NCBI GenBank assembly: GCA_023396665.1
Contig: JAEWVL010000071.1
Span: forward strand, 1 to 32,562
Direction of reading: 5' to 3'
DNA: 32,562 nucleotides
Origin: Spirochaetota bacterium
Lineage (GTDB): Bacteria > Spirochaetota > UBA4802 > JAFGJZ01
Shown: piece after piece, positions 31,313-32,562 of the stretch
Numbering within the stretch: the first letter of the stretch is position 1
How the letters are laid out: each line of letters begins with the position of its first letter
Notes under the pieces: generated by a model
What the model saw: only the letters and a program-made list of their open reading frames with translations
What the model was told of the DNA's origin: nothing
Database searches by the model: none
Position numbers and translations under genes: made by a program

Positions 31313-32562
31313 AAAGATATGACTTGATTGTGATCGGTGCCGGACCCGCCGGCCTTTCAGCAGCCATCGAGGCTGCGCAGGCGGAAATGAAGGTTGTTGT
31401 GTATGACGAGAATTCCCGGCCGGGCGGTCAGCTGTTCAAACAGATTCACAAGTTTTTCGGATCGAAAGAGCATCGCGCCAAAGAAAGGGGTTTCCGAATA
31501 GGAGAGAGACTGCTCGCTGAAGCCCGCGCACTTGGTGTTGAAGTTTCACTCGATACAACCGTGACAGGAATTTTTGAAAACAGGGAAGTCACCTTCATGA
31601 AAGACTCACGTATCGGGCATGTGAAGGCAGCTTCTATTATTATAGCGACCGGCGCATCGGAGAACATGCTGCCTTTCCAAGGCTGGACTTTGCCGGGTGT
31701 AATCGGCGCCGGTGCCGCACAGACCATGATGAATCTTCATGGTGTCAAACCGGGTAATCGTGTGCTGATGGTCGGCTCAGGAAATGTTGGTCTTGTTGTC
31801 GGCTACCAGATCATGCAGGCAGGATGCACGCTTGTTGCGGTGGTTGATGCCGCTCCGACTGTAGGGGGATACGGTGTTCACGCATCAAAAATTGCCCGCA
31901 CCGGTCTTCCCTTTTACATGTCGCACACCGTCAGGGAAGCGCATGGAACAGATAAAGTTGAAGGTGCGACAATCGTTGAGGTTGATAAGAACTGGCAGCA
32001 GATAGCCGGAAGCGAAAAACATTTGGATGTGGATACCATCTGCATCGCCGTTGGTCTTTCACCGATGTCCCAGCTTGCGGCAATGGCCGGATGTGCTATG
32101 GAGGAAAATCCTTTGAAAGGCGGTCTCGTTCCCGTATGCGGAAGTTGCGGCGAGACTTCGGTGGAGGGGATCTATGTTGCCGGAGATGTCGCCGGTATCG
32201 AGGAAGCGAGCTCGGCCATGATTCAGGGAAAAATTGCCGGAGCCGCGGCTGCGAGAGCCATGGAATGCATGAGTGACAATGAATTCGAACTGAGGCGGGA
32301 ACAGTATGCGCAATCGCTGAGCCGGCTTCGTGAGGGAATGTTCGCGCACAAGAATCGCGGAAAACCCAAAATCGAAACGGACGAAGGTCTTCCTCTGTCA
32401 CAGAGTCTTTTGACGAAGGGCTATGTCGCTGATATTGAATTATCCCATTTTCCGGGAATACCCGCAGCCGAAAAACGCGCATCGGGTCTTGTTCCGGTCA
32501 TCGAGTGCATGCAGAATATTCCCTGTGATCCCTGTCAGGATGCCTGTAAAAAAGGCTGTATC
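31309..32562 (+). CDS. FAD/NAD(P)-dependent oxidoreductase, HcnB-like (truncated by window end)
   Basis: The 418 visible residues begin with the FAD dinucleotide-binding motif IVIGAGPAGLSAAIEA. They contain ATGASENMLPFQGWTLPGV, a second nucleotide motif VLMVGSGNVGLVVG, and VAGDVAGIEEASSAMIQGK. The last visible part is cysteine-rich (IECMQNIPCDPCQDACKKGC), suggesting the start of an iron-sulfur domain that continues past the window. Such proteins pair with the small [2Fe-2S] subunit and a DadA/SoxB-like subunit to oxidise N-alkyl amino acids, glycine or D-hydroxyproline. In this operon an N-alkylglutamate dehydrogenase role is an attractive inference. No stop codon occurs before 32562. Confidence 0.88.
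   Translation, partial: MKRYDLIVIGAGPAGLSAAIEAAQAEMKVVVYDENSRPGGQLFKQIHKFFGSKEHRAKERGFRIGERLLAEARALGVEVSLDTTVTGIFENREVTFMKDSRIGHVKAASIIIATGASENMLPFQGWTLPGVIGAGAAQTMMNLHGVKPGNRVLMVGSGNVGLVVGYQIMQAGCTLVAVVDAAPTVGGYGVHASKIARTGLPFYMSHTVREAHGTDKVEGATIVEVDKNWQQIAGSEKHLDVDTICIAVGLSPMSQLAAMAGCAMEENPLKGGLVPVCGSCGETSVEGIYVAGDVAGIEEASSAMIQGKIAGAAAARAMECMSDNEFELRREQYAQSLSRLREGMFAHKNRGKPKIETDEGLPLSQSLLTKGYVADIELSHFPGIPAAEKRASGLVPVIECMQNIPCDPCQDACKKGCI

Overview
The window reads as a chromosomal segment of a diderm (Gram-negative type) bacterium of moderate GC content. Two probable lipoproteins with relaxed lipoboxes, an exosortase-type sorting system, a fused shikimate dehydrogenase-kinase, and large membrane-anchored SpoIIE/RsbU-type phosphatases would suit a spirochaete-like lineage. 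That placement is inference with low confidence. No rRNA, tRNA, CRISPR, insertion sequence or prophage was seen.

Region 1 (508-8156, + strand) is an aromatic amino acid operon: DAHP synthase, 3-dehydroquinate synthase, type I dehydroquinate dehydratase, a fused AroE-AroK protein, and a bifunctional chorismate mutase-prephenate dehydratase. It runs on into a GerMN-domain membrane protein, a CYTH-domain protein and ProA. Almost all junctions overlap by a few bases. A possible small gene with a non-canonical AUU start lies between aroEK and pheA.

Region 2 (8153-14372, + strand) is an envelope module. A possible 33-residue ORF bridges proA to a small exosortase of the XrtK type. This overlaps a 976-residue polytopic protein with VIT and vWA-like domains and a C-terminal PEP-type sorting tail (MSEP-CTERM-like). 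A GNAT acetyltransferase is coupled to it, followed by two predicted lipoproteins, one a PD40-type propeller and one LolB/DUF4292-like.

Region 3 (14469-21307, - strand) contains a CrcB/Fluc fluoride channel, a TPR protein and an orphan HicB-like protein. It also has a compact operon of an EI24-type membrane protein, thymidylate kinase, a membrane protein whose C-terminus looks like a catalytically dead PP2C domain, and an intact membrane-bound SpoIIE-type phosphatase. The last two look like a pseudo-phosphatase and phosphatase pair.

Region 4 (21359-32562, + strand) begins with a 740-base non-coding stretch. It holds three back-to-back perfect hairpins and a textbook sigma-54 promoter at 21926-21941. 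The long operon behind it encodes an APC-family permease, an unrecognised cysteine-rich protein, a membrane-anchored WD40 protein, a TetR regulator, a class I glutamine amidotransferase-like enzyme, a glutamine-synthetase-like ligase and the three parts of an N-methylglutamate-synthase/GlxBCD-type enzyme. It ends with a small [2Fe-2S] protein and an FAD oxidoreductase cut by the window end. The simplest reading is a nitrogen-limitation-induced amine utilisation route through gamma-glutamylated or N-alkyl-glutamate intermediates, with several parts not usually seen in such clusters.

The best candidates for something undescribed are the XrtK/MSEP-like module with its bridging small ORF, the sigma-54 amine operon with its WD40 and Cys-rich proteins, the pseudo-phosphatase pair, and the three-hairpin element.
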